In this document: positions 15,794 to 23,566 of the stretch, piece after piece | Position numbering within the stretch: position 1 is the stretch's first letter | How the letters are laid out: each line of letters opens with the position of its first letter | Source of the DNA: Phytohabitans aurantiacus | Lineage (GTDB): Bacteria > Actinomycetota > Actinomycetes > Mycobacteriales > Micromonosporaceae | DNA: 64,000 nucleotides | Direction of reading: 5' to 3' | Assembly (NCBI RefSeq): GCF_027923225.1 | Contig: NZ_BSDI01000021.1 | Coordinates: 95,570 to 159,569, forward strand | Notes under the pieces: model-generated | The model's input: only the letters and a program-made list of their open reading frames with translations | Database searches by the model: none | Told to the model about the DNA's origin: nothing | Program-made: the position numbers and the translations under genes

Positions 15794-17143
15794 GTGACGC
15801 AGCCATACGAGTACCGCCGCCGCGAACTCGTCGAACCCGACTGGACCCGATTCCCAGGCTGGCGCGACGTCACCCGCGAGCAATGGGAATCCGCCCAATG
15901 GCAGCGCGCCCACTGCGTCAAGAACACCAAGCAGCTCCACACCGTCCTCGGCGACCTCGCACCCGACGCCTTCTACGACGACCTGCTCGCCGACCAGCAA
16001 GGCGCCGCCACCATGTCCATGCTGGTACCGCCCCAGATGCTCAACACCATGAACACCGGCGACCTGTACGGCGACCCGATCCGGCGGTACATGATCCCCA
16101 TCGCCAGCGACCGCCGCACCGACTGGCCATCACACCCCAACGCCAGCCGCGACTCGCTCCACGAACACGACATGTGGGTCGCCGAAGGACTCACCCACCG
16201 GTACCCCACCAAGGTGCTCGCCGAACTGCTCTCCACCTGCCCCCAGTACTGCGGCCACTGCACCCGGATGGACCTCGTCGGCAACTCCACACCCACCGTC
16301 GACAAGCTCAAACTCACCCTCAAACCCGTCGACCGGTACGACGCACACATCGCCTACCTGCGCGCCCACCCCGGCGTACGCGACGTCGTCGTCTCCGGAG
16401 GCGACGTCGCCAACGTCCCCTGGAAACACCTCGAGTCGTACCTCATGCGGCTGCTCGACATTGAAACCATCCGCGACATCCGGCTCGCCACCAAAGCACT
16501 CATGGGCCTGCCACAGCACTGGCTCCAACCCCAGGTCGTCGAGGGACTCGAACGCGTCGCACGCACCGCCGCCCGCCGCGGCGTCAACCTCGCCATCCAC
16601 ACCCACGTCAACCACGTACAGTCGCTGACCCCACTGGTCGCCCGCGCCGCACAGACCGCCCTCGAAGTCGGCGTACGCGACGTGCGCAACCAGGGCGTCC
16701 TCATGCGCGGCGTCAACGCCACCTCGACCGACCTCCTCGACCTGTGCTTCGCCCTGCAAGGCGAGGCCGGCATCCTGCCGTACTACTTCTACATGTGCGA
16801 CATGATCCCCGGCGCCGAACACTGGCGGGTCGCCGTCTGGCAAGCCCAGCAACTCCAGCACGACCTGATGGGCTACCTTCCCGGGTACGCGACACCACGC
16901 ATCGTCTGCGACGTGCCGTTCGTGGGAAAGCGCTGGGTTCACATGATCACCGAGTACGACCGCGAGCACGGCATCTCATACTGGACCAAGAACTACCGCA
17001 CGTCGCTCGAGTCCGAAGACGCCGAGGCCCTGGCCCGCCAGTACCCGTACTACGACCCGATCGACACCCTGCCCGAGTCCGGCCAGAAGTGGTGGCGCAA
17101 ACAAGAAGAGGGCGCCACCCCCGACGGAGGCAGCGCCCTCTGA
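15794..17143 (+). CDS. kamA: L-lysine 2,3-aminomutase (radical SAM, PLP)
   Basis: 449 aa from GTG 15794 with GTGGA just upstream. Radical-SAM cluster motif C149-x3-C153-x2-C156 (TCPQYCGHCTRMDLVG), then VVVSGGDVANVPW, HTHVNHVQSL (substrate-binding region), QGVLMRGVN and YYFYMCDMIPGAEHWR. It interconverts L-lysine and L-beta-lysine using a [4Fe-4S] cluster, S-adenosylmethionine and PLP, and feeds KamDE. Diverges from kdd. Confidence 0.95.
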   Translation: MTQPYEYRRRELVEPDWTRFPGWRDVTREQWESAQWQRAHCVKNTKQLHTVLGDLAPDAFYDDLLADQQGAATMSMLVPPQMLNTMNTGDLYGDPIRRYMIPIASDRRTDWPSHPNASRDSLHEHDMWVAEGLTHRYPTKVLAELLSTCPQYCGHCTRMDLVGNSTPTVDKLKLTLKPVDRYDAHIAYLRAHPGVRDVVVSGGDVANVPWKHLESYLMRLLDIETIRDIRLATKALMGLPQHWLQPQVVEGLERVARTAARRGVNLAIHTHVNHVQSLTPLVARAAQTALEVGVRDVRNQGVLMRGVNATSTDLLDLCFALQGEAGILPYYFYMCDMIPGAEHWRVAVWQAQQLQHDLMGYLPGYATPRIVCDVPFVGKRWVHMITEYDREHGISYWTKNYRTSLESEDAEALARQYPYYDPIDTLPESGQKWWRKQEEGATPDGGSAL

Positions 17144-17150
17144 TCAACCT

Positions 17151-17345
17151 TTAGCCGCGAAACGCATCCCGGACATCCCGCCCGGCGTCCTTGACGTGCT
17201 CGCCGGCCTGCTTCGCCTTGGAAGCGGTCTTGTCGCGCTCGCCTTCCGCCTGAAGACGCTCGTCGTCAGTCGCGTCGCCGTACCGCTCCTTGGCCTCGCC
17301 CTTGAGCTCTTCGGCCTTGTTGCGGGCCTTGTCAGTGAAGCTCAT
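17151..17345 (-). CDS. CsbD family stress-response protein
   Basis: 64 aa, ATG 17345 preceded by a very good ribosome-binding site (GGAAGGAG, 7 nt). The sequence is small, hydrophilic and helical: FTDKARNKAEELKGEAKERY, then ATDDERLQAEGERDK. CsbD proteins are abundant general-stress proteins of unknown biochemical role. Convergent with kamA, 7 bp between the stops. Confidence 0.9.
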   Translation of the reverse strand: MSFTDKARNKAEELKGEAKERYGDATDDERLQAEGERDKTASKAKQAGEHVKDAGRDVRDAFRG

Positions 17346-17560
17346 TCCGTCACTCCTTCCGAAGTAACCGCGTACCCCGACAAGGTGCCCGTCTTTCCGC
17401 CGCCGAAACCTCTCCCCTTCCTGTGCAGCCTGCCACATCCCGTAACGCATCCTAGGACGCTAGCCCAGTCCCGTCGCCCCGTGGGGCGACGGGCGTGCGG
17501 CCCCGCGCTCCCGGCCCCGCCGGGCGCCGCCGCGGCCGGCCCCGCCGGGCCCTTTTCCCG

Positions 17561-17641
17561 CCGATCAAGGGCGAATGCACGTGGTTGGATCGCTTTTCCG
17601 CGTGCGTTCGCCCTTGATCCACGCGATCACCCTTGATCGGC
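17561..17641 (+). repeat. Family-2 repeat, copy A
   Basis: About 80 bp: CGATCAAGGGCGAATGCACG, a GTTGGATC-CTTTTCC centre, CGTGCGTTCGCCCTTGATC, then a second CCTTGATCGG. The two long arms are complementary. The same unit recurs at 18731, 33541, 35588, 47079 and 57540. Confidence 0.92.
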
Positions 17642-17756
17642 GTCGTTGATCAGGGGCGGCGCGCGCTTGGCGGGGCGCCAGCGGCGCCCTTCCGGAAGCG
17701 TGCGGCGGCCGCTTGCACCGCGCGCTGGTGGCGGCCCGCAGCGCACAGTGCGCCTC

Positions 17757-17806
17757 GTGCTGTGTGCACTTGTGGTAGCTCTGGCTACCACAAGTGCGCA
17801 CAGCAC
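17757..17806. repeat. Family-3 palindromic repeat, copy 1
   Basis: GTGCTGTG-t-GCACTTGTGGTAGC, 4-nt centre, then the complement with one mismatch. It lies 17 bp downstream of the SDR stop (minus strand), with no T-tract, so it is not a classical terminator. Confidence 0.88.
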
Positions 17807-17822
17807 GGCCGGATGCCGCCGA

Positions 17823-18560
17823 TCAGCGCAGGTTCAGGCCGCCGTCGAGGACGACAACCTCGCCGGTGATGTACGCGTGGTGGACGAGCATCGAGATCAG
17901 ATCAGCCACGTCGGACGGCTGAGCCGCGCGCCGCATCGGGCTCGATGTCCTCCACAGCTCCTGCGCCGCCGTCCAGTCGGCGGTGAGCGGCGTATCGACG
18001 AGCCCCGGCGCGACCGCGTTGACGCGTACGTCGGGTCCGAGGGCCGCCGCCAGCAGCTTCGTGACATGGTTGAGCGCCGCTTTGCTGGCCGCGTACGCGA
18101 TCGAGCTGCCCTTCGGGCGGACGCCGGCGTGGCTGGTGACGTTCACGATGCACCCACCGGACTCGCGGAGCGCCGGCAGCGCCGCCGTGCACAGCAGCCA
18201 AGGAGCGACCAGGTTGACGTCGAGCAGCCGGCGCCAATCGTCGGCGGTCAGCCCCGACAGGTCCGCGTGCGGCACCGGCCAGCTGATGCCGGCGTTGTTG
18301 ACCAGTACGTCGAGGCGGCCGTGCTCCCCCAACACCCGCGGCACCAGCCCGGCCGCAGCCTCGTCGTCCGCGAGATCGGCCTGGTGGTACGACCCGCCGA
18401 GCTCCTCTGCCAGTGCGAGCCCCGCGGCCCGGCTCGACCGCGAGTGGACCGCGACCGCCATCCCGTCCGCCGCCAGCCGCCGCGCCGTCGCCTCCCCTAT
18501 GCCCGACGCCGAGCCCGTCACCAACGCCACCTTCCGCACCTCGCAGATCTTGCCAGCCAC
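17823..18560 (-). CDS. Short-chain dehydrogenase/reductase
   Basis: 245 aa from GTG 18560 (GGAGG 7 nt upstream; a GTG at about residue 9 is possible). Classical SDR: cofactor loop VTGSASGIGEATA, LVNNAGISWP, Ser in NVTSHAG, and YAASK with the catalytic Tyr and Lys. The C-terminal block is VVLDGGLNLR. The Arg/Ser after beta-2 (VHSRSSR) suggests NADPH. Substrate unknown. It is bracketed by two family-3 palindromes (17757 and 18596) and by two family-2 repeats. Confidence 0.88.
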   Translation of the reverse strand: MAGKICEVRKVALVTGSASGIGEATARRLAADGMAVAVHSRSSRAAGLALAEELGGSYHQADLADDEAAAGLVPRVLGEHGRLDVLVNNAGISWPVPHADLSGLTADDWRRLLDVNLVAPWLLCTAALPALRESGGCIVNVTSHAGVRPKGSSIAYAASKAALNHVTKLLAAALGPDVRVNAVAPGLVDTPLTADWTAAQELWRTSSPMRRAAQPSDVADLISMLVHHAYITGEVVVLDGGLNLR

Positions 18561-18595
18561 GGCATCGCCTCCTCCCCCGTCCTCCCGAACGAGCT

Positions 18596-18641
18596 GCTGT
18601 GAACGTTTTGGGCGGCCAGAGCAGCCCAAAACGTTCACAGC
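18596..18641. repeat. Family-3 palindromic repeat, copy 2
   Basis: Perfect 18-bp arms (GCTGTGAACGTTTTGGGC and complement) around a 10-nt loop. It shares the GCTGTG/CACAGC termini with 17757 and 47271. Confidence 0.9.
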
Positions 18642-18730
18642 CCGAGCAGCCGCAGCATGGGATGGGGCGATCCGGGCGCCGCTGGCGCCCGGATCGCGCG
18701 ACACGACGCCAGACCGCACCTTGGCGGCGT

Positions 18731-18809
18731 CGATCAAGGCCATCTGCATGGATCAAGGGCGAATGCACACGGGAAAGAGATCCAACCGCGTGCATTCGCC
18801 CTTGATCGG
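18731..18809 (-). repeat. Family-2 repeat, copy B
   Basis: Same 80-bp unit as 17561 in opposite orientation (ends GCATTCGCCCTTGATCGG on the + strand). Confidence 0.9.
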
Positions 18810-18893
18810 CACGGAAAGGGCCGGGTGGTGCGCGGTACTACCCGTACAGCGTCCTAGGAGGCTGGGTTACGGGATGTCTGGTTGACTGGGGCC

Positions 18894-19454
18894 GTGGGGG
18901 ACATTGTTCTGGTCCGGCATGGGCAGACTGAGTGGAGTCTGACGCACCGGCACACGTCGTACACGGACATCGACCTGACGCCCGACGGCGAGCGCCAGGC
19001 GCGCGACCTCGCCGAACGGCTGGCCGGCAGGACTTTCGCCGCTGTTCTCAGCAGCCCGCGCAAGCGGGCGCTGCGCACCGCGGAGCTGGCCGGGCTCGCC
19101 GTGACGAGCGTCGACGACGACCTCGCCGAGTGGAACTACGGCGAGTACGAAGGCATCACCACCGACGAGATCCAGCGGACCCGCGATCCCGACTGGAACC
19201 TGTGGACCGACGGCGCGCCCGGCGGCGAGTCACCAGAGCAGGCCGGCGCGCGGCTAGACCGGGCGCTGGACCGGGCGAGGGCGATCACCGGGGACGTCGC
19301 GATCGTCGGGCACGCGCACGCCCTGCGGGTGCTGGGTGCGCGGTGGGTCGGGCTGCCGCCGTCCGGAGGTGGACTGCTGCGGCTGGACACCGCCACGCTG
19401 TCGGTACTGGGCCGAGAGCACGGCCGCCCGGTGATCCTCAGCTGGAACTGTTGA
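18894..19454 (+). CDS. Histidine phosphatase family protein (phosphoglycerate mutase-like)
   Basis: 186 aa from GTG 18894 (TTG 18882 also possible). The RHG motif is LVRHGQTEW with catalytic His, followed by SSPRKRALRTAEL, EWNYGEYEG and the second catalytic His in VGHAHALR. Members hydrolyse small phosphorylated metabolites; the substrate cannot be read from sequence. The 3' end overlaps the convergent Lrp gene by 17 bp. Confidence 0.9.
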   Translation: MGDIVLVRHGQTEWSLTHRHTSYTDIDLTPDGERQARDLAERLAGRTFAAVLSSPRKRALRTAELAGLAVTSVDDDLAEWNYGEYEGITTDEIQRTRDPDWNLWTDGAPGGESPEQAGARLDRALDRARAITGDVAIVGHAHALRVLGARWVGLPPSGGGLLRLDTATLSVLGREHGRPVILSWNC

Positions 19455-19890
19455 TCCGGGGCGGCCGGCCCTCGTACGGCGTGGACAGGACCACGGTCGT
19501 GCGGGTGGTGACGTTGGCGGCGGTGCGGATCTCCTGGAGCAGGCGTTCGAGGTCAGCGGGGCTCGCGACCCGCACCAGGAGCATGTAGAAGTCTTCCCCC
19601 GCCACCGAGTAGCACGAGTCGATCTCGGGCAGGTGGGAGAGGCGCTCGGGGGCGTCGTCGGGCTGCGACGGGTCGAAGGGCCGGATCGCCACGAACGCGG
19701 TCAGCGGCAGGTCCAGCGCCTCGTACGAGACGCGTGCCGTGTACCCCCGGAGGATGCCGCGCTGCTCCAGCCGCCGTACCCGCTGGTGCACCGCCGATAC
19801 CGACAGTCCCACCTTGTCGGCGAGGTCGGTGTACGACAGGCGGCCGTCCGCGGTCAGTGCCGCGACGATCGCGCGGTCCGTCTCTTCCAC
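19438..19890 (-). CDS. Lrp/AsnC family transcriptional regulator
   Basis: 150 aa. An N-terminal AsnC-type helix-turn-helix (LSYTDLADKVGLSVSAVHQRVRRLEQRG) is followed by a RAM effector domain (FVAIRPFDPSQ, SVAGEDFYMLLVRV, TTVVLSTPYEGR). Such proteins sense amino acids. GTG start. Convergent with the phosphatase (17-bp overlap). Confidence 0.9.
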   Translation of the reverse strand: MEETDRAIVAALTADGRLSYTDLADKVGLSVSAVHQRVRRLEQRGILRGYTARVSYEALDLPLTAFVAIRPFDPSQPDDAPERLSHLPEIDSCYSVAGEDFYMLLVRVASPADLERLLQEIRTAANVTTRTTVVLSTPYEGRPPRINSSS

Positions 19891-19909
19891 GGCCAGAAAA
19901 ATACACGGG

Positions 19910-20060
19910 TCAGGCCCGGGTGAACTCCATTACCCAGTTGGATTCCCAGGTGTGGCCGCCGTCCGCGGAGTACTCCTGCTCCCAGCGTGGCGAGGTGGGG
20001 AACTCCTCCCAGTCGTCGCTGCCGGCGAAGAGCGTGGCGAGGTACCCCTGACACCAACTG
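19910..20060 (-). pseudogene. C-terminal remnant of an unidentified gene
   Basis: Between the acyl-CoA dehydrogenase stop and the Lrp gene one frame reads like a real protein end: QGYLATLFAGSDDW, EEFPTSPRWEQEYSADGG, HTWESNWVMEFTRA, stop. In this frame the next upstream in-frame codon of note is a stop inside the dehydrogenase gene, and there is no start codon for the segment. It is therefore a decayed 3' end of a gene replaced by or fused against the dehydrogenase locus. The Trp-rich DGGxTWExNWVM ending resembles small actinobacterial calycin-like proteins, but I cannot name the family. Confidence 0.55.
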
Positions 20061-21188
20061 TCAGAGGTGGCGGGAGATCACCAGTCGCTGGATCTGGTTG
20101 GTGCCCTCGACGATCTGCAGCACCTTGGCCTCGCGCATGTACCGCTCGACCGGGTGGTCCTGCACGTACCCGTACCCGCCCATCACCTGCACCGCGTCCG
20201 TGGTCACCTTCATCGCCATGTCGGTGGCGAACAGCTTGGCCTTGGCCGCCTCCGCCGAGTACGGCCGGCCGGCGTCGCGCAGCCGTGCGGCCGCCAGGGT
20301 GAGCGCGCGCGCCGCCGAGATGCCGGTCGCCGCGTCGGCGAGCATGAACCGCAAGCCCTGGAAGTCCAGGATGGACTTTCCGAACTGCGAGCGTTCCCGC
20401 GCGTACCCGACCGCGTAGTCGAGCGCCGCCTGGGCGAGACCGACCGCGCAGGCCGCGATGCCGAGCCGCCCCGAGTCGAGGGCCTCCATCGCGATCCGGA
20501 AGCCGTCACCGAGGTCGCCGACGAGGCGGTCGGCCGGTACCCGGGCCTCGTCGAAGACGATCTGCGCGACCGGGGACGAGCGCAGGCCCATGGTCTTCTC
20601 GGCGGCCTGCGGCAGGATGCCCGGTGTGGCGGCGTCGGCGAGCAGGCAGGAGATGCCGCGCGGGCCCGGGCCGCCGGTGCGGCAGAAGACGTTGTAGAAG
20701 TCGGCCTGGCCGGCGTGCGTGATCCACGCCTTGGTGCCGGTGACGACGAACGAGTCGCCGTCGCGGGTAGCGCGCGTGGTCAGGGCCGCCGCGTCGGAAC
20801 CGCCCTGCGGCTCCGACAGGCAGTACGCGCCGAGCAGCTCGCCGCCGAGCATGTCGGGCAGGAGCTTGCGCAGCTGTTCGCCGCCGTGGGCGTACACGGG
20901 ATAGCAGGACAGGGTGTGCACGCTGACGGCCTCGGCGGCGGCCAGCCACCGACTGGCGAGGACCTCGATGACCTGGAGGTACACCTCGTAGGGCTGGGCG
21001 GCGCCGCCGTGCTCCTCCGGGTAGGGCAGGCCGAGCAGGCCGGCGCGCCCGAGCGTGCGGACCACCTCGCGCGGGAACTCGCCGCGCGCCTCGAAGTCGG
21101 CGGCGCGCGGTGCGAGCTCGCCGTCGGCGATCTCGGTCGCGAGACCCAGCAGCTCGTACGCTTCGTCGGTCGGCAGGAGGCGCTCCAT
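20061..21188 (-). CDS. Acyl-CoA dehydrogenase
   Basis: 375 aa from ATG 21188 (ATG 21197 also possible). All family blocks are present: LPYPEEHGGAAQ, FAD motif AYCLSEPQGGSDAAAL, KAWITHAG, ERSQFGKSILDFQ, MGGYGYVQDHPVERYMREA. The catalytic Glu lies in QIVEGTNQIQRLVISRHL. It catalyses alpha,beta-dehydrogenation of an acyl-CoA. A TAACG-CT-CGTTA operator-like palindrome sits directly upstream. Confidence 0.93.
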   Translation of the reverse strand: MERLLPTDEAYELLGLATEIADGELAPRAADFEARGEFPREVVRTLGRAGLLGLPYPEEHGGAAQPYEVYLQVIEVLASRWLAAAEAVSVHTLSCYPVYAHGGEQLRKLLPDMLGGELLGAYCLSEPQGGSDAAALTTRATRDGDSFVVTGTKAWITHAGQADFYNVFCRTGGPGPRGISCLLADAATPGILPQAAEKTMGLRSSPVAQIVFDEARVPADRLVGDLGDGFRIAMEALDSGRLGIAACAVGLAQAALDYAVGYARERSQFGKSILDFQGLRFMLADAATGISAARALTLAAARLRDAGRPYSAEAAKAKLFATDMAMKVTTDAVQVMGGYGYVQDHPVERYMREAKVLQIVEGTNQIQRLVISRHL

Positions 21189-21199
21189 GCCGCCCATCT

Positions 21200-21211
21200 T
21201 AACGCTCGTTA
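21200..21211. promoter_or_regulatory. TetR-type operator candidate upstream of the acyl-CoA dehydrogenase
   Basis: TAACG-CT-CGTTA, similar in layout to operators of TetR regulators of acyl-CoA metabolism. It overlaps the stop of the upstream TetR gene. Confidence 0.45.
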
Positions 21212-21931
21212 GGGTGACGGTGGGGGCAGGCGCGCCGCCACCCCGTCGAGCACCAGATCGAGCCCGTACTGGAAGCTGCGGTCACGGGTCAGCCGCGGGT
21301 CCTCGTCGCGGTGCCGGGCGTACAGGTCGACGATCCGCGGGTACGGCTCGGCGATCTTCTCCACGTCGACGTACGCCTTTGCCACCCACTCCCCCTCGTC
21401 CTGGCCGGCGCGGGTGAGCATCCGCAGCCGGGCCGACTCGGCGGTGGCCACCCCCATCACGTACCCGCACAGCGTCTGGGTCGCGCCCTCCGCCACCTCC
21501 GGCGTGGCACCGGCCTTCTCGAAGAGGGCGAGCAGGGCCTCGGACAGCCGCATCATGGCCGGCCCGCCGTACGCGTACCCGGAATCGCTCATCAACGGGC
21601 CGAGCCAGCTGTGGCGCAGCATCACGGCGCGGATGCTGTGCCCGCACAGCATCGCGGCGGCCCGCCACCCGGCCGAGTCGTCCGGGTCGGGCGATTCGAT
21701 CTCGCCGAAGACCTGGTCGACGACCAGGGCGAGCAGTTGCTCCTTGTTGGCGACGTGCCAGTACAGCGAGGTGGCGCCGGCGTTGAGCTTGGCACCGAGC
21801 CGCCGCATGCTCAGCGCCTCGACGCCCTCGGAATCGAGCAGCGCGAGCGCCGCGGCCACGATCTGCTCGCGGCTCAGCGCCGGCTCGCCGCGGCTGCGCC
21901 GCTGCGGCCGCAACCACACGTCGTACGTCAC
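21209..21931 (-). CDS. TetR/AcrR family regulator (TetR_C type)
   Basis: 240 aa from GTG 21931. The N-terminal HTH is LSREQIVAAALALLDSEGVE, then SMRRLGAKLNAGATSLYWHV. The C-terminal domain is of the class-TetR drug-sensing type (LYWHVANKEQLLALVVDQV, ending RSFQYGLDLVLDG). It diverges from a DHA2 MFS exporter with clear palindromes between them, the usual arrangement for a drug-responsive repressor. Confidence 0.9.
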   Translation of the reverse strand: MTYDVWLRPQRRSRGEPALSREQIVAAALALLDSEGVEALSMRRLGAKLNAGATSLYWHVANKEQLLALVVDQVFGEIESPDPDDSAGWRAAAMLCGHSIRAVMLRHSWLGPLMSDSGYAYGGPAMMRLSEALLALFEKAGATPEVAEGATQTLCGYVMGVATAESARLRMLTRAGQDEGEWVAKAYVDVEKIAEPYPRIVDLYARHRDEDPRLTRDRSFQYGLDLVLDGVAARLPPPSP

Positions 21932-21953
21932 CGCACGAGCATAACTGGACTGG

Positions 21954-22010
21954 TACACCGTTCGAGTTAGTCGTACAGTGTGCGAGTCAATCGCACACCG
22001 TTCGAGTTGA
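21954..22010. promoter_or_regulatory. Operator region between TetR and MFS exporter
   Basis: Contains GTGTGCGA-gtcaa-TCGCACAC (21978-21998) and two direct copies of ACACCGTTCGAGTT flanking it. These are most likely sites for the divergent TetR. Confidence 0.6.
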
Positions 22011-22022
22011 TGGGGATCTACC

Positions 22023-23516
22023 GTGTCCAACGCTCACCCGCGCCGATGGTGGATCCTCGGCGTGCTCTGCCTGGCGCTGCTCGTGCTCGGCGTCGACAAC
22101 ATGATCCTCAACCTGGCCATCCCGTCGCTGATGCGCGACCTGGGCGCCTCGCCGGCCGACGTCCAGTGGATCATGGACGCGTACATCCTGGCGTTCGCCG
22201 GAGCGCTGATCACCGCCGGCGGCCTCTCCGACCGGTACGGGCGCAGGCTGGCCCTGGTGGTCGGCCTGAGCGTGCTGGGCGCCGGTTCGGTGCTGGCCGC
22301 GTTCGCGAGCGACCCCTGGCACCTGATCGCCTGCCGGGCGATCATGGGCCTGGGCGCCGCGTTCGCCATGCCCAGCACGCTGTCGATCCTCATCACCGTC
22401 TTCGACCCCAGCGAGCAGCGGCAGGCCATGGCCGCCTGGACCGTCGTCGGCATGGTCGGCGTCGTCGCCGGCCCCACGCTCGGCGGGCTGCTGCTGGAGC
22501 ACTACTGGTGGGGCTCGGCGTTCCTGGTCAACGTGCCGATCGCCATCGCCGGAATCATCGCCGCGTTCGTGCTGGTACCCGAGTCCCGCGGACCGGCCCG
22601 CCCCGCCGACCCGGTCGGGGCGCTGCTGTCCCTCGCCGGCATGGTCGCGCTCGTGTGGGCGATCATCTCGCTGCCGCACGACGGCTGGTCCGGCCAGGTG
22701 ATCGGCTCCCTCCTGGTGGCCGGCGCGGTCGGTGCCGCGTTCGTCGCGTGGGAGTCCCGCCGCGAGCACCCGCTGCTGCCGCTGGGCATGTTCCGCGACC
22801 GGCGATTCAGCGGCGCGAGCCTGTCCGTGGTACTGCTGGTGTTCGCGACCGGCGCGCTGCTGCTGGCGCTGACCCAGTACCTGCAGTTCGTGCTCGGGTA
22901 CGGGCCGATGAAGGCCGGCCTGGCGCTCGCGCCGTACGCGGTGGCCGTGGCAATCTGCAATGGGCTCGGCGCGACACTCGGCAAGAAGCTCAGCAACCGC
23001 ACGCTCACCGTCGCCGGCATGCTGGTCATCGCCGCCGGGTTCGCGGTACTCGCCGCGATCGGCCCCGACGACGGCTACCCGATGCTGATCGCCGGCCTCG
23101 TCGTCATGGGCATCGGCGCGGGCCTCGCCGGCCCAGCGGTCTACGCCTCGCTGATGGGCGCCATCCCCCGCGAGCACGCCGGCGTGGGCTCGGCGGTCAA
23201 CGACACCGTGCAGCAGGCCGGACTCGCGCTCAGCGTCGCCATCCTCGGCAGCGTGCTGTCCGGCGCGTACAAGGGCGCGCTCCCCGCCGACACCGCCATC
23301 CCCGAGTCGGCCCGCGCCTCCATCGCGGACACCCTCGCCGTGGCGACGGCGACCGGCAACCCAGCCCTGGCCGCGACCGCCCGCGAAGCCTTCGTCTCCG
23401 CAATGTCCATCGGCAACATCACCGGCGTCGTGTGCTGCGTAGCCGGCGCCGCACTAGCGTTCGCCGTCCTCCGCGACCCCACCCCACCCACTGACCCACG
23501 GCAGGTCGAGGCGTGA
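22023..23516 (+). CDS. DHA2 family MFS drug exporter (EmrB/QacA-like)
   Basis: 497 aa, about 14 predicted membrane segments. MFS motifs: DVQWIMDAYILAFAGAL, GLSDRYGRR (motif A), LVNVPIA (motif C region). GTG start next to TetR operators. Predicted proton-driven efflux. Its TGA stop is inside the family-1 palindrome at 23513. Confidence 0.92.
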   Translation: MSNAHPRRWWILGVLCLALLVLGVDNMILNLAIPSLMRDLGASPADVQWIMDAYILAFAGALITAGGLSDRYGRRLALVVGLSVLGAGSVLAAFASDPWHLIACRAIMGLGAAFAMPSTLSILITVFDPSEQRQAMAAWTVVGMVGVVAGPTLGGLLLEHYWWGSAFLVNVPIAIAGIIAAFVLVPESRGPARPADPVGALLSLAGMVALVWAIISLPHDGWSGQVIGSLLVAGAVGAAFVAWESRREHPLLPLGMFRDRRFSGASLSVVLLVFATGALLLALTQYLQFVLGYGPMKAGLALAPYAVAVAICNGLGATLGKKLSNRTLTVAGMLVIAAGFAVLAAIGPDDGYPMLIAGLVVMGIGAGLAGPAVYASLMGAIPREHAGVGSAVNDTVQQAGLALSVAILGSVLSGAYKGALPADTAIPESARASIADTLAVATATGNPALAATAREAFVSAMSIGNITGVVCCVAGAALAFAVLRDPTPPTDPRQVEA

Positions 23517-23566
23517 TCAGGGCGTCCCTCAAGTCGCTAGAGCGACTTGAGGGACGCCCTGATCAC
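23513..23566. repeat. Family-1 palindromic repeat, copy 3 (perfect)
   Basis: 54 bp with perfect 26-bp arms beginning GTGATCAGGGCGTCCCTC and a 2-nt centre. The left end supplies the TGA of the MFS gene, and the right end supplies the stop of the convergent M24 peptidase gene. Confidence 0.95.

Larger units (their letters stand above)
17346..17822. other. Repeat-rich intergenic region
   Basis: 477 bp without a credible gene. It contains a conserved motif at 17436, a family-2 repeat at 17561 and a family-3 palindrome at 17757; the rest is very GC-rich. Confidence 0.6.
18561..18893. other. Repeat-bearing intergenic region
   Basis: 333 bp holding family-3 copy 2 (18596), family-2 copy B (18731) and a conserved motif (18849). 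A strong AGGAGG (18856-18861) lies 12 nt before a three-codon ATG TCT GGT TGA; the phosphatase starts just after it. Confidence 0.55.

Noticed and set aside
17757..17806. Hairpin after the SDR gene as an intrinsic terminator
   Set aside because: No T-tract and clear relatives at 18596 and 47271, so it is listed as a repeat family instead.
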